From JAEVLT01 sp044598425 (GTDB taxonomy: Bacteria; Bacillota; Bacilli; Bacillales; Cytobacillaceae): a DNA stretch of 64,000 nucleotides. Below, one piece after another: positions 8,941 through 17,463 of the stretch (position 1 is its first letter; every line of letters begins with the position of its first letter). The position numbers and the translations under genes were made by a program. The notes under the pieces were generated by a model that did no database searches, was not told the origin of the DNA, and worked only from the letters and a program-made list of their open reading frames with translations. The stretch spans positions 1,364,001 to 1,428,000 of the forward strand of contig CP172536.1 of the NCBI GenBank assembly GCA_044598425.1. The letters run 5' to 3'.

Positions 8941-9879
8941 GTGGAAGTTAGAAAGCTTGAATACCCTCTTCAAATCATAAAAACAGAATTACCGCCATTG
9001 GTTCTGGCTCTTGGATATTTTGACGGCGTTCACCTTGGACACCAAAAAGTCATTCAAGAGGCAAAAAAAATGGCTGCGCGGCGGGGATGGAAATCCGCGG
9101 TGATGACATTTGACCCGCATCCGTCCGTTGTTTTGAGAAAAGCGGAGCAGCATGTTCAGTATATTACGCCGTTACGTGATAAAATTGAGATTATTGAAAA
9201 GCTGGAAGTGGACTATTTATTTATTGTTCATTTTACGGAGGAGTTTGCGAATTTACTGCCGCAGGAGTTTGTCGATCAATACATAATCGGTCTAAATGCG
9301 AAGCATGTGGTTGCTGGTTTTGATTATTCGTATGGAAGGATGGGAAAAGGAACGATGGAAACTCTGCCTTTTCATTCCCGAAACCAGTTTACTTATTCGG
9401 TTATTCCAAAGTTGGTGAGCAATGGTGAAAAAATCAGTTCGACATGGATTCGCAAGTATTTAAAAGAAGGAAAAACCGAACAGCTTCCAATGCTGCTTGG
9501 CCGCTATTATACGACAACCGGAACGGTAGTACATGGCGATCAACGCGGGCGGACGATCGGTTTTCCAACAGCCAATGTCGAATTGCAAGACGATTACATC
9601 GTTCCGCCGCTTGGGGTCTATGCTGTTAAATTAAAGGTTGGTGGCAAGTGGTACAAAGGAGTATGCAATATTGGCTTCAAGCCGACTTTTAATAAAATGG
9701 CTAGTCCAAAACCGTCGATTGAAGTACATCTTTTTGATTTCCAGGATGATATTTACGGAAAGGAAGTCGAAATTGAGTGGCATATTTATTTGCGCAAAGA
9801 GCGGAAATTTTCCGGGATTGAAGAGCTTGTTGCTCAAATCGGAAAAGACAAACAAGCAGCTTTTGCGTATTTTAACTAA
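8941..9879 (+). CDS. ribF: Bifunctional riboflavin kinase / FAD synthetase
   Basis: Phosphorylates riboflavin to FMN and adenylylates FMN to FAD. The N-terminal nucleotidyltransferase domain shows GYFDGVHLGHQKVI and the ISSTWIRKYL segment. The C-terminal flavokinase domain (about residues 180-310) shows GRTIGFPTANV. About 312 residues. A GTG at 8929 is also in frame, but the AAAGGTGAG ribosome site covers it, so the GTG at 8941 is preferred. It follows truB by 30 nt, as in Bacillus (ribC). Confidence 0.95.
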   Translation: MEVRKLEYPLQIIKTELPPLVLALGYFDGVHLGHQKVIQEAKKMAARRGWKSAVMTFDPHPSVVLRKAEQHVQYITPLRDKIEIIEKLEVDYLFIVHFTEEFANLLPQEFVDQYIIGLNAKHVVAGFDYSYGRMGKGTMETLPFHSRNQFTYSVIPKLVSNGEKISSTWIRKYLKEGKTEQLPMLLGRYYTTTGTVVHGDQRGRTIGFPTANVELQDDYIVPPLGVYAVKLKVGGKWYKGVCNIGFKPTFNKMASPKPSIEVHLFDFQDDIYGKEVEIEWHIYLRKERKFSGIEELVAQIGKDKQAAFAYFN

Positions 9880-9947
9880 CAGTTTCTGACGGTTTGCGCC
9901 AAAAAAGAAGCTTTCTCTCTGTGAAAAAGATGGTTTTAGCTTGCATT

Positions 9948-9975
9948 TTGGCGGAAAACATTGTATTCTTATAAT
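9948..9975 (+). promoter_or_regulatory. Probable sigma-A promoter of rpsO
   Basis: TTGGCG at 9948-9953, a 16-nt spacer and a perfect TATAAT at 9970-9975. The -35 is weak. Confidence 0.5.
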
Positions 9976-9979
9976 CGTA

Positions 9980-10095
9980 TTCGATCAGAACCTTTGCTTG
10001 GCAAGTCGAGTCACCGACGCTTGCTCAGTAATAGGCGATTAAAATTAGGCGAAACAGCAAAAGCTGTTATTCGACTTATAGGAGGTGAAATCAGG
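9980..10095 (+). promoter_or_regulatory. rpsO 5' leader, probable S15 autoregulatory region
   Basis: About 110 nt between the promoter and rpsO contain several short self-complementary stretches (for example GCAAAAGC and AGTCGAGTCACCGAC...) and end in AGGAGGTGA. Bacillus/Geobacillus S15 is known to bind its own leader. The exact fold was not derived here. Confidence 0.4.
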
Positions 10096-10365
10096 ATGGC
10101 AATCACACAAGAACGTAAGAATGAACTGATCAATGAGTTCAAAACACATGAGAATGACACTGGATCTGCTGAAGTACAAATCGCTGTCCTTACTGAATCG
10201 ATCAACAATTTGAATGAGCACTTACGTACTCATAAGAAGGACCACCATTCACGCCGTGGTCTTTTGAAAATGGTTGGTAAACGTCGTAATTTGTTAACTT
10301 ACCTACGTAACAAAGACGTTCAGCGCTACCGCGAATTAATCAATAAGCTTGGTCTACGTCGATAA
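10096..10365 (+). CDS. rpsO: 30S ribosomal protein S15
   Basis: 89 residues, exactly the family length. N-terminus MAITQERKNELINEF, core HKKDHHSRRGLLKMVGKRR and C-terminus RELINKLGLRR are standard. The frame is open far upstream, but the ATG at 10096 with AGGAGGTGA gives the true N-terminus. It has its own promoter and a terminator directly after, upstream of pnp. Confidence 0.98.
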   Translation: MAITQERKNELINEFKTHENDTGSAEVQIAVLTESINNLNEHLRTHKKDHHSRRGLLKMVGKRRNLLTYLRNKDVQRYRELINKLGLRR

Positions 10366-10372
10366 TCAACAG

Positions 10373-10397
10373 AAAGCGGGATTTTTCCCGCTTTTTT
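10373..10397 (+). terminator. Intrinsic terminator after rpsO
   Basis: AAGCGGG / CCCGCTT stem with a T-rich loop and a T-run. Confidence 0.85.
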
Positions 10398-10586
10398 ATT
10401 AGCCTTTAAAAATATTAATCATTATCTATACATATATAGGTCACAGGAATTTGGGCATACTGTAAACAAATGTAACAATTTACAGCCGTTTTATGGCTTT
10501 TGGATAAAAGTTCGATGATACTAGCGAAATTTTTGTTTTAGCATCATCCTCTATAATCGATTTAGGTAGAGAGGGGTAAAAAATAT

Positions 10587-12707
10587 ATGGATCAAACGAA
10601 ACACCAATATTCAATTGATTGGGCGGGAAGAAAGCTGACCGTTGAAATCGGACAACTGGCAAAACAAGCAAATGGCGCAGTCATGGTTCGCTATGGTGAT
10701 ACGGCTGTCTTAAGTACCGCTACTGCATCAAAAGAACCTAAAAACGTGGATTTCTTTCCATTAACTGTTAATTACGAAGAACGTTTATATGCTGTTGGTA
10801 AAATTCCTGGAGGCTTCATAAAACGAGAAGGACGTCCAAGTGAAAAAGCGATTCTTGCAAGCCGTTTAATCGATCGCCCTATTCGTCCTCTGTTTGCCGA
10901 TGGTTTCCGTAACGATGTTCAAGTTGTCAGCATCGTGATGAGTGTCGATCAGGATTGTTCAACAGAAATGGCGGCAATGTTTGGTTCATCACTTGCCCTC
11001 AGTGTTTCAGATATCCCGTTTGAAGGACCAATTGCCGGAGTCGTTGTCGGCCGGGTCAATGGCGAATTTATCATCAATCCAACAGTTGAACAGGCGGAAT
11101 TAAGCGACATAAACTTAACAGTCGCCGGGACAAAAGATGCCATTAATATGGTTGAAGCGGGAGCAAAGGAAGTTCCGGAAGAAACAATGCTTGAAGCAAT
11201 TATGTTTGGCCATGAGGAAATTAAACGTTTAATTGAATTCCAAGAGAAAATTACGTCTGAAATCGGCAAAGAAAAAATGCAAGTAAACTTGTATGAAATC
11301 GATCAGGAACTTGAAGCAGAAGTAAGAGCGTTGTGTGAAAGTGACATGATTAAAGCAATCCAGGTTCAAGAAAAGCATGCTCGTGAAGATGCAATAAATG
11401 AAGTGAAAAATCAGGTTCTTGAACGATACAACGAGCAAGAAGCAAGCGAAGAAGACTTAAAGCAAGTTAAACAAATCTTAGACAAGCTTGTCAAAGGCGA
11501 AGTCCGCCGTTTAATTACCGAAGAGAAAATCCGCCCGGATGGCCGAAAAGTAGACGAAATCCGTCCGCTATCGTCCGAGGTGGGAATTTTACCACGTACA
11601 CATGGTTCAGGTTTGTTCACACGCGGGCAAACTCAAGCATTGAGCATATGTACACTTGGAGCAATGGGAGATGTGCAAATCCTTGACGGTCTAGGTATTG
11701 AAGAAGAGAAACGGTTTATGCATCATTATAACTTCCCGCACTTTAGCGTTGGTGAAACCGGGCCAATGCGAGGACCTGGTCGCCGTGAGATCGGCCACGG
11801 AGCACTGGGCGAAAGGGCATTAGAACCAGTTATTCCTTCTGAAAAGGATTTTCCATATACGATTCGTTTAGTTTCAGAAGTGCTGGAATCAAACGGTTCT
11901 ACTTCTCAGGCAAGTATTTGCGGTAGCACGCTTGCTATGATGGACGCTGGTGTGCCGATCAAAGCGCCTGTAGCCGGGATTGCAATGGGTTTGGTGAAAT
12001 CCGGTGAGCATTATACGGTTTTAACCGACATTCAAGGGATGGAAGACCATCTAGGTGACATGGACTTTAAAGTTGCCGGTACAGCTAATGGTGTTACGGC
12101 TTTGCAAATGGATATTAAAATTGCCGGCTTATCCAGGGAAATTTTAGAAGAAGCGCTGCAGCAAGCCAAAAAGGGCAGAATGCAAATCTTAGATTCAATG
12201 CTTGCGACGATTTCTGAGCCACGAAAAGAACTTTCCGCTTACGCTCCGAAAATTTTAACGATGACGATCAATCCGGATAAAATTCGTGATGTGATTGGGC
12301 CAAGTGGAAAACAAATCAATAAGATCATTGAAGAAACTGGCGTGAAAATTGACATTGAGCAAGATGGTACGATTTTTATCGCATCTGCTAACCAAGAGAT
12401 GAACGAGAAAGCTAAGAAAATTATCGAAGATCTTGTTCGCGAAGTGGTTGTTGGACAACTTTATCTTGGTAAGGTCAAAAGAATTGAAAAATTTGGCGCG
12501 TTTGTGGAAATTTTTGCTGGTAAAGACGGCTTAGTTCATATTTCCGAGCTTGCAGAAGAACGGGTTGGAAAAGTGGAAGATGTGGTGAAGATTGGCGATG
12601 AAATTCTTGTGAAAGTTACGGAAATTGATAAGCAAGGCCGCGTCAACCTTTCACGTAAAGCCGTTTTAAAAGAGCAGCGTGAGAAAGAAGAAAATCAAAA
12701 AGGCTAA
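10587..12707 (+). CDS. pnp: Polyribonucleotide nucleotidyltransferase (PNPase)
   Basis: Phosphorolytic 3'-5' exoribonuclease of mRNA decay. 706 residues. Two RNase PH domains (about residues 10-220 and 310-540) are separated by an all-alpha linker. They are followed by a KH domain (IGPSGKQINKIIEETG) and an S1 domain (VGQLYLGKVKRIEKFGAFVEI). The signature FPHFSVGETGPMRGPGRREIGHG is present. It is monocistronic by appearance: a 220-nt gap with a terminator lies before it and a terminator after it. Confidence 0.98.
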   Translation: MDQTKHQYSIDWAGRKLTVEIGQLAKQANGAVMVRYGDTAVLSTATASKEPKNVDFFPLTVNYEERLYAVGKIPGGFIKREGRPSEKAILASRLIDRPIRPLFADGFRNDVQVVSIVMSVDQDCSTEMAAMFGSSLALSVSDIPFEGPIAGVVVGRVNGEFIINPTVEQAELSDINLTVAGTKDAINMVEAGAKEVPEETMLEAIMFGHEEIKRLIEFQEKITSEIGKEKMQVNLYEIDQELEAEVRALCESDMIKAIQVQEKHAREDAINEVKNQVLERYNEQEASEEDLKQVKQILDKLVKGEVRRLITEEKIRPDGRKVDEIRPLSSEVGILPRTHGSGLFTRGQTQALSICTLGAMGDVQILDGLGIEEEKRFMHHYNFPHFSVGETGPMRGPGRREIGHGALGERALEPVIPSEKDFPYTIRLVSEVLESNGSTSQASICGSTLAMMDAGVPIKAPVAGIAMGLVKSGEHYTVLTDIQGMEDHLGDMDFKVAGTANGVTALQMDIKIAGLSREILEEALQQAKKGRMQILDSMLATISEPRKELSAYAPKILTMTINPDKIRDVIGPSGKQINKIIEETGVKIDIEQDGTIFIASANQEMNEKAKKIIEDLVREVVVGQLYLGKVKRIEKFGAFVEIFAGKDGLVHISELAEERVGKVEDVVKIGDEILVKVTEIDKQGRVNLSRKAVLKEQREKEENQKG

Positions 12708-12735
12708 AGAGCCCGATTGTTTATCTGAATAAATA

Positions 12736-12759
12736 AGTCAGGGGGAACCCTGGCTTTTT
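12736..12759 (+). terminator. Intrinsic terminator after pnp
   Basis: GTCAGGG / CCCTGGC stem followed by TTTTT. Confidence 0.8.
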
Positions 12760-12895
12760 GTATGGATAGGTTCGGCTTTGTGATTATTTTGAATTTTATA
12801 ATCCATCCGATAAGCACTATTGAAGGATGGCAACTGCTTTTAGTTCTACCTTGTCCTTCTTGTACATATTTTGTATACGAAGGGGGAAAGGCGGA

Positions 12896-13864
12896 ATGAG
12901 AAAGATAACAGTTTTGGCGGTTTTCTTTTTGACGGCTTGGTTTACGGTTAACAATTCGATTGTTGGTTCCTATGTTACTTCATTAAAAAACGGATCTTTG
13001 CCAGCAGCAAAACAGGCAAATCATCTTTATCAGGAGATTGTAAAAAAAGCTCCTGGATACGAGATACAGCCCTCAGATGCAAAAATCGATTCCGTATGGA
13101 AAGCAATTCCAGGTTATAATGGCTTAAAAGTAAATATAGAAGCGTCTTATCAAAATATGAAAAAAGGCGGCAAGTTTAATGAGAAAAAGCTTGTGTTTCA
13201 GCAAATAGAACCGAAGCGGCATTTAAAGGATTTACCTCCTTCCCCTGTCTATCGCGGCCATCCTGATAAACCGATGGTCAGCTTTCTTATCAATGTTGCC
13301 TGGGGGAACGAATACTTATCCTCCATACTTGCCACGTTGAAGAAGCACAATGTTTCTGCAACGTTTTTTTTAGAAGGAAACTGGGTAAAGAAAAATCCTG
13401 ACTTGGCAAAAATTATTGTTGATGCAGGGCATGAAGTCGGCAACCATTCGTATTCTCATCCTGATATGAAGCGGCTCCCGGCTTCCCGTATTCGAGAGGA
13501 ATTAGAAAGAACCAATGAAGTGATCGAAGCCACCACTGGAGTAAAAAGTGAATGGTTTGCACCGCCAAGCGGCAGTTATCGAGACGAGACGGTGAAAATT
13601 GCAGACGAATTAAAGATGAAAACCGTTATGTGGACTGTAGATACGATTGATTGGCAAAAGCCGTCACCAGATGTGCTGATTCAACGGGTAATGGCTAAAG
13701 TCAGCAATGGATCGTTAATTCTTATGCACCCCACCGATGCAACAGCCCGATCGTTGGATCGATTAATCACGCTCATTGAGCAAAAAGGTTTGGAATTGGG
13801 TACGGTTTCAAGGCTGATGGATGAAGAGCGGATAAATAAATCGCAAAACGATGTAGCACAATAA
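12896..13864 (+). CDS. ylxY: Polysaccharide deacetylase-like protein YlxY
   Basis: 322 residues with an N-terminal hydrophobic signal/anchor (about residues 4-20), then a NodB-like domain from about residue 125. Motif 2 (HSYSHPD) and the APPSGSYRDE motif are present. At the place of motif 1, where active enzymes carry TFDDG, it has INVAWGNEY, so the catalytic Asp pair is missing. It is likely extracellular and either inactive or altered in chemistry. An ATG at 12827 is in frame, but AAGGGGGAAAGGCGG precedes 12896, and that start gives a signal-like N-terminus. Located pnp-ylxY-mlpA as in B. subtilis. Confidence 0.88.
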   Translation: MRKITVLAVFFLTAWFTVNNSIVGSYVTSLKNGSLPAAKQANHLYQEIVKKAPGYEIQPSDAKIDSVWKAIPGYNGLKVNIEASYQNMKKGGKFNEKKLVFQQIEPKRHLKDLPPSPVYRGHPDKPMVSFLINVAWGNEYLSSILATLKKHNVSATFFLEGNWVKKNPDLAKIIVDAGHEVGNHSYSHPDMKRLPASRIREELERTNEVIEATTGVKSEWFAPPSGSYRDETVKIADELKMKTVMWTVDTIDWQKPSPDVLIQRVMAKVSNGSLILMHPTDATARSLDRLITLIEQKGLELGTVSRLMDEERINKSQNDVAQ

Positions 13865-13946
13865 GAGGAAATACTAACGGCAGCAGACGAATCTAGTATA
13901 AAATGTTTAGAAGATGCAGCAGTTGTAGATGAACAGGAGGATTTAG

Positions 13947-15194
13947 ATGATAAAGAAATATACATGCCAAAATGGAGTTCGAATCGTCCTTGAAACGATC
14001 CCTACCGTACGATCCGTTGCGATTGGGGTGTGGATTGGCACCGGATCAAGAGATGAAACTCCAGAGAATAATGGAATTTCCCATTTTTTGGAGCATATGT
14101 TCTTTAAAGGAACAACAAACCGCACAGCAAAAGAAATTGCTGAATCATTTGACAGCATTGGCGGGCAAGTGAACGCTTTTACTTCAAAAGAGTACACATG
14201 CTATTATGCCAAAGTGCTTGATACGCATGCCAAATATGCACTTGATGTTTTAGCGGATATGTTTTTCAATTCAACTTTTGTTGAAGAGGAACTGAATAGA
14301 GAAAGAAATGTTGTCCTTGAAGAAATTAAAATGTATGAAGACACACCAGATGATATTGTCCACGATCTATTAAGCAAGGCAGTTTACGAAAACCATCCGC
14401 TTGGCTATCCAATTTTAGGAACGGAAGAAACGTTAAATACGTTTACTGGGGAAAAATTGAAAGAATTTATTTATGAACGGTACACCCCTGAAAATGTGGT
14501 TATTTCCATTGCTGGAAATGTTTCAGAAGTTTTTATTCGTGAAGTGGAAAACTATTTTGGTTCATATCAAGGGGGTAAAGGAGAAAAACAAGAGAACACT
14601 CCTTCCTTCCATTCCAACCGAATTTCACGGAAAAAAGAAACCGAACAAGCTCATTTGTGTATTGGTTTCGATGGATTAAACGTCGGTCATGAAGATATCT
14701 ATAGTTTGATTGTTTTAAATAATATTTTTGGCGGCAGCATGAGCAGCAGGTTGTTTCAAGAGGTTCGAGAGCAAAGGGGACTTGCTTATTCCGTTTTCTC
14801 TTACCATTCTGCTTACCAGGACAGCGGAATGGTAACCATCTATGGAGGTACAGGGGCGAAGCAGCTCGACGTCCTATTTGAAACGATTGAAGAAACACTT
14901 AAAAAATTAAAACAAGAAGGAATTACGGAAAAAGAGCTGAAAAATAGCAAAGAGCAGTTAAAGGGAAACTTGATGCTAAGTTTAGAAAGCACGAATAGCC
15001 GGATGAGCAGAAACGGGAAAAATGAGCTTTTATTAAAACGTCATCGCTCGCTAGATGAAATTATTGAGCAAATAGATCAAGTTACAAAACCGGATGTGGA
15101 TCAAATGGCCAATAAAATATTTACCGATAGCTATTCCGTTTCTTTGATCAGCCCTGAAGGAGAATTTCCAAAGACATTAATGAGCTATCGATAA
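13947..15194 (+). CDS. mlpA: M16 family zinc metallopeptidase MlpA (YmxG)
   Basis: 415-residue processing-peptidase-like protein. The inverted zinc motif HFLEH (about residues 49-53) is intact, as is the downstream ligand region RNVVLEEIKMYED. The C-terminal non-catalytic half has the usual SSRLFQEVREQRGLAYSV. AGGAGG precedes the ATG. The substrate is unknown; the B. subtilis protein has been linked to proteolysis control. It lies 82 nt after ylxY. Confidence 0.95.
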   Translation: MIKKYTCQNGVRIVLETIPTVRSVAIGVWIGTGSRDETPENNGISHFLEHMFFKGTTNRTAKEIAESFDSIGGQVNAFTSKEYTCYYAKVLDTHAKYALDVLADMFFNSTFVEEELNRERNVVLEEIKMYEDTPDDIVHDLLSKAVYENHPLGYPILGTEETLNTFTGEKLKEFIYERYTPENVVISIAGNVSEVFIREVENYFGSYQGGKGEKQENTPSFHSNRISRKKETEQAHLCIGFDGLNVGHEDIYSLIVLNNIFGGSMSSRLFQEVREQRGLAYSVFSYHSAYQDSGMVTIYGGTGAKQLDVLFETIEETLKKLKQEGITEKELKNSKEQLKGNLMLSLESTNSRMSRNGKNELLLKRHRSLDEIIEQIDQVTKPDVDQMANKIFTDSYSVSLISPEGEFPKTLMSYR

Positions 15195-15263
15195 ACCCTG
15201 TCTTCTTATATCTGGTATGCGCTTATTCAAAGGGTATAATCAATTTCTAATAGTCTAAAATTG

Positions 15264-15306
15264 CCTCCCTGCCTATAAACTAGTACAAAGGGCAAATGAA
15301 GGGAGG
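15264..15306 (+). promoter_or_regulatory. Hairpin covering the ribosome site of ymxH
   Basis: CCTCCCT (15264-15270) is complementary to AGGGAGG (15300-15306), which is the Shine-Dalgarno sequence of ymxH. An inner GCC/GGC pair (15271-15273 / 15291-15293) extends the stem. Formation would hide the ribosome site. Confidence 0.5.
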
Positions 15307-15315
15307 TTTTCCAAA

Positions 15316-15561
15316 GTGAGACTGAGTGAATTAAGCGGAAAAGAAATCGTTGATGTAAAAAGAGCTGAACGGCTTGGAGTCCTTGGTCAGACAGATCTTG
15401 AGATCAACGAGGCGACAGGGCAAATTCAAGCACTGTTAATTCCAAGCGTAAAGTGGTTTGGCCTACGAAAACAAGGGCAAGAAATCAGGGTGCCATGGCA
15501 GCACATAAAAAAAATTGGCGCCGATATGATTATCATTGACATTGCTGATGAAATTGAATAG
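15316..15561 (+). CDS. ymxH: YlmC/YmxH family PRC-barrel sporulation protein
   Basis: 81-residue PRC-barrel protein. The family pattern MRLSELSGKEIVDVKRAERLG is at the N-terminus, and the end is acidic. Start GTG, nine bases after GGGAGG. The family is conserved in spore-formers and often annotated as a sporulation protein, but its function is not known. It precedes the dipicolinate synthase genes, separated by a terminator. Confidence 0.9.
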   Translation: MRLSELSGKEIVDVKRAERLGVLGQTDLEINEATGQIQALLIPSVKWFGLRKQGQEIRVPWQHIKKIGADMIIIDIADEIE

Positions 15562-15572
15562 ATTCATGATCA

Positions 15573-15613
15573 TTAAAAAGCCCAAGCAGCAGAAAGCTGC
15601 TGGGCTTTTTTTC
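15573..15613 (+). terminator. Intrinsic terminator after ymxH
   Basis: AGCCCA-A-GCAGC pairs with GCTGCTGGGCT (one bulged A), followed by a T-run. Confidence 0.9.
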
Positions 15614-15634
15614 GTTCCTGGGTGATGGAAAACT

Positions 15635-15663
15635 CACCGATTGGGTTCATGCTACATAAGATG
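15635..15663 (+). promoter_or_regulatory. Sigma-K-like promoter of the spoVF operon
   Basis: CACC (15635-15638), a 16-nt spacer and CATAAGATG (15655-15663), close to the sigma-K pattern (mACm, 16-17 nt, CATAnnnTA). Dipicolinate synthase is made in the mother cell under sigma-K in B. subtilis. Confidence 0.6.
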
Positions 15664-15711
15664 TTGAAGTGATGTGAGATAGGATTTTTAAAAAAGAAGG
15701 TGAATGTTTTC

Positions 15712-16614
15712 ATGCTGACAGGGATGCAGATAGCCGTAATTGGTGGAGATGCCAGACAGCTGGAAATTATCCGCAAGCTGACAGAACTAGATGCTAGGCT
15801 TTCATTAATTGGATTTGAACAACTTGACCATGCTTTTTCAGGTGCGGTAAAGGAAAAAATCAATGAGATTGTTTTTTCAACGATAGATGCCATTATTTTA
15901 CCCGTTGCCGGAACCAATTTAGAGGGCCAGGTGGAAACTATTTTTTCAAATGAAAAAGTGTTCCTTACCGAGGAAATTCTAGCGGGCACTCCAAACCATT
16001 GTACGATCTATTCAGGGATCACGAATTCATTTTTAACAGATTTGACGAACAAGACAAACAGGAGGCTTGTTCAGCTGTTTGCCCGGGATGATGTGGCCAT
16101 CTACAACTCCATTCCAACAGTTGAAGGAACGATCATGATGGCGATTCAACATACGGATTTCACCATCCACGGTTCAAATGTGGCTGTTCTTGGACTGGGA
16201 AGATGTGGCATGAGCGTAGCCAGAGCCTTCCATGCACTTGGAGCTAAGGTGAAAGTTGGCGCAAGGAAGAGTGAACATCTTGCGAGGATCACCGAAATGA
16301 GCGTAACCCCGTTTCATTTAAATGATCTTAAAAAAGAAGTAAAGGATAGCGATATTGTCATCAATACAATACCGCATTTAATTCTCAGCGCAGCTGTTTT
16401 ATCAAAAATGCCCGTTCACACGCTCATTATCGACATTGCTTCCAAACCGGGCGGAACTGATTTTCGCTACGCAGAAAAACGCGGCATTAAGGCGCTGCTT
16501 GCCCCGAGTTTACCGGGAATTGTTGCTCCGAAAACAGCCGGCCAAATATTGGGAGATGTTCTCTCACAATTGCTCGAAGCAGATTTAACCATGCGAAAGG
16601 AGAACAAAAAATGA
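15712..16614 (+). CDS. dpaA: Dipicolinate synthase subunit A
   Basis: Forms dipicolinic acid from dihydroxy-tetrahydrodipicolinate in the mother cell, with DpaB. About 300 residues. The N-terminus MLTGMQIAVIGGDARQLEII and the Rossmann motif VAVLGLGRCGMSVAR (about residues 155-170) are present. A GTG at 15700 is in frame, but GAAGGTG (15696-15702) fits the ATG at 15712, which matches the family N-terminus. It overlaps dpaB by 4 nt (ATGA). Its substrate comes from the lysine pathway encoded just downstream. Confidence 0.95.
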   Translation: MLTGMQIAVIGGDARQLEIIRKLTELDARLSLIGFEQLDHAFSGAVKEKINEIVFSTIDAIILPVAGTNLEGQVETIFSNEKVFLTEEILAGTPNHCTIYSGITNSFLTDLTNKTNRRLVQLFARDDVAIYNSIPTVEGTIMMAIQHTDFTIHGSNVAVLGLGRCGMSVARAFHALGAKVKVGARKSEHLARITEMSVTPFHLNDLKKEVKDSDIVINTIPHLILSAAVLSKMPVHTLIIDIASKPGGTDFRYAEKRGIKALLAPSLPGIVAPKTAGQILGDVLSQLLEADLTMRKENKK

Positions 16615-17210
16615 GTTTAATAGGCAAAAAAATTGGCTTTGGATTAACAGGCTCCCATTGCACATACGATGCCGTCTTTCCGCAAATTGAAAAACTTGTT
16701 CAAGCAGGCGCCGAAGTTCTTCCTGTAGTTACGTTTACAGTACAAAATACGGAAACAAGATTTGGCAAGGGAGAAGATTGGGTCGCAAGGATTGAAGAGT
16801 TAACTGGAAACAAAGTGATTGATTCGATCGTTAAGGCAGAACCGCTAGGACCGAAGATTCCCCTTGATTGTATGGTCATTGCACCACTGACAGGAAACTC
16901 CATGAGCAAATTCGCGAATGCGATGACTGACAGTCCTGTTTTAATGGCGGCAAAAGCGACATTAAGAAACGGAAAGCCGGTTGTTCTCGGAATCTCTACG
17001 AATGATGCCCTTGGATTAAACGGCGTTAATTTAATGCGATTAATGGCGACCAAAAATATTTTTTTCATCCCCTTTGGTCAGGATGACCCTGTTAAAAAGC
17101 CCAATTCCATGGTTGCACGCATGGAAATGCTAACGGAGACGATTGAAAATGCAATTGCAAGCAAACAAATTCAGCCGGTGATCATTGAAAAATATCGCGA
17201 TGGTGTTTAA
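16611..17210 (+). CDS. dpaB: Dipicolinate synthase subunit B
   Basis: 199-residue flavoprotein-like subunit of dipicolinate synthase. The N-terminus GKKIGFGLTGSHCTYDAV is typical of the flavoprotein fold. PLTGNSMSKFANAMTDSPVLMA and the SMVARMEML segment match SpoVFB. It is translationally coupled to dpaA. No terminator is obvious before asd, but a 250-nt gap follows. Confidence 0.95.
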   Translation: MSLIGKKIGFGLTGSHCTYDAVFPQIEKLVQAGAEVLPVVTFTVQNTETRFGKGEDWVARIEELTGNKVIDSIVKAEPLGPKIPLDCMVIAPLTGNSMSKFANAMTDSPVLMAAKATLRNGKPVVLGISTNDALGLNGVNLMRLMATKNIFFIPFGQDDPVKKPNSMVARMEMLTETIENAIASKQIQPVIIEKYRDGV

Positions 17211-17463
17211 AATTTCTTTATCGGAAAAAGGAAAAACGTTATTTCTTTACTGTAATGTGGTAAAATGAATTATCGCTTTTTTCATCAATGGACTAACTTG
17301 GTGGAAAAAGCGATGCACTGAACCAATCTCGAAAGGCCTATGAAATTCTGAGAAATGCCGGCAAAAGCAATGCCATAAAATAGATGGAGAAGCTCCCATT
17401 TTCTCGGGAAATGATGGGCTAGATATGGAAAAAACGCAGAAAGAATGGAAGGGGTACTAGAGA

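Noticed and set aside
17211..17463. Lysine riboswitch or T-box upstream of asd
   Set aside because: The 253-nt leader shows neither the conserved lysine-box core nor a T-box sequence with a terminator.
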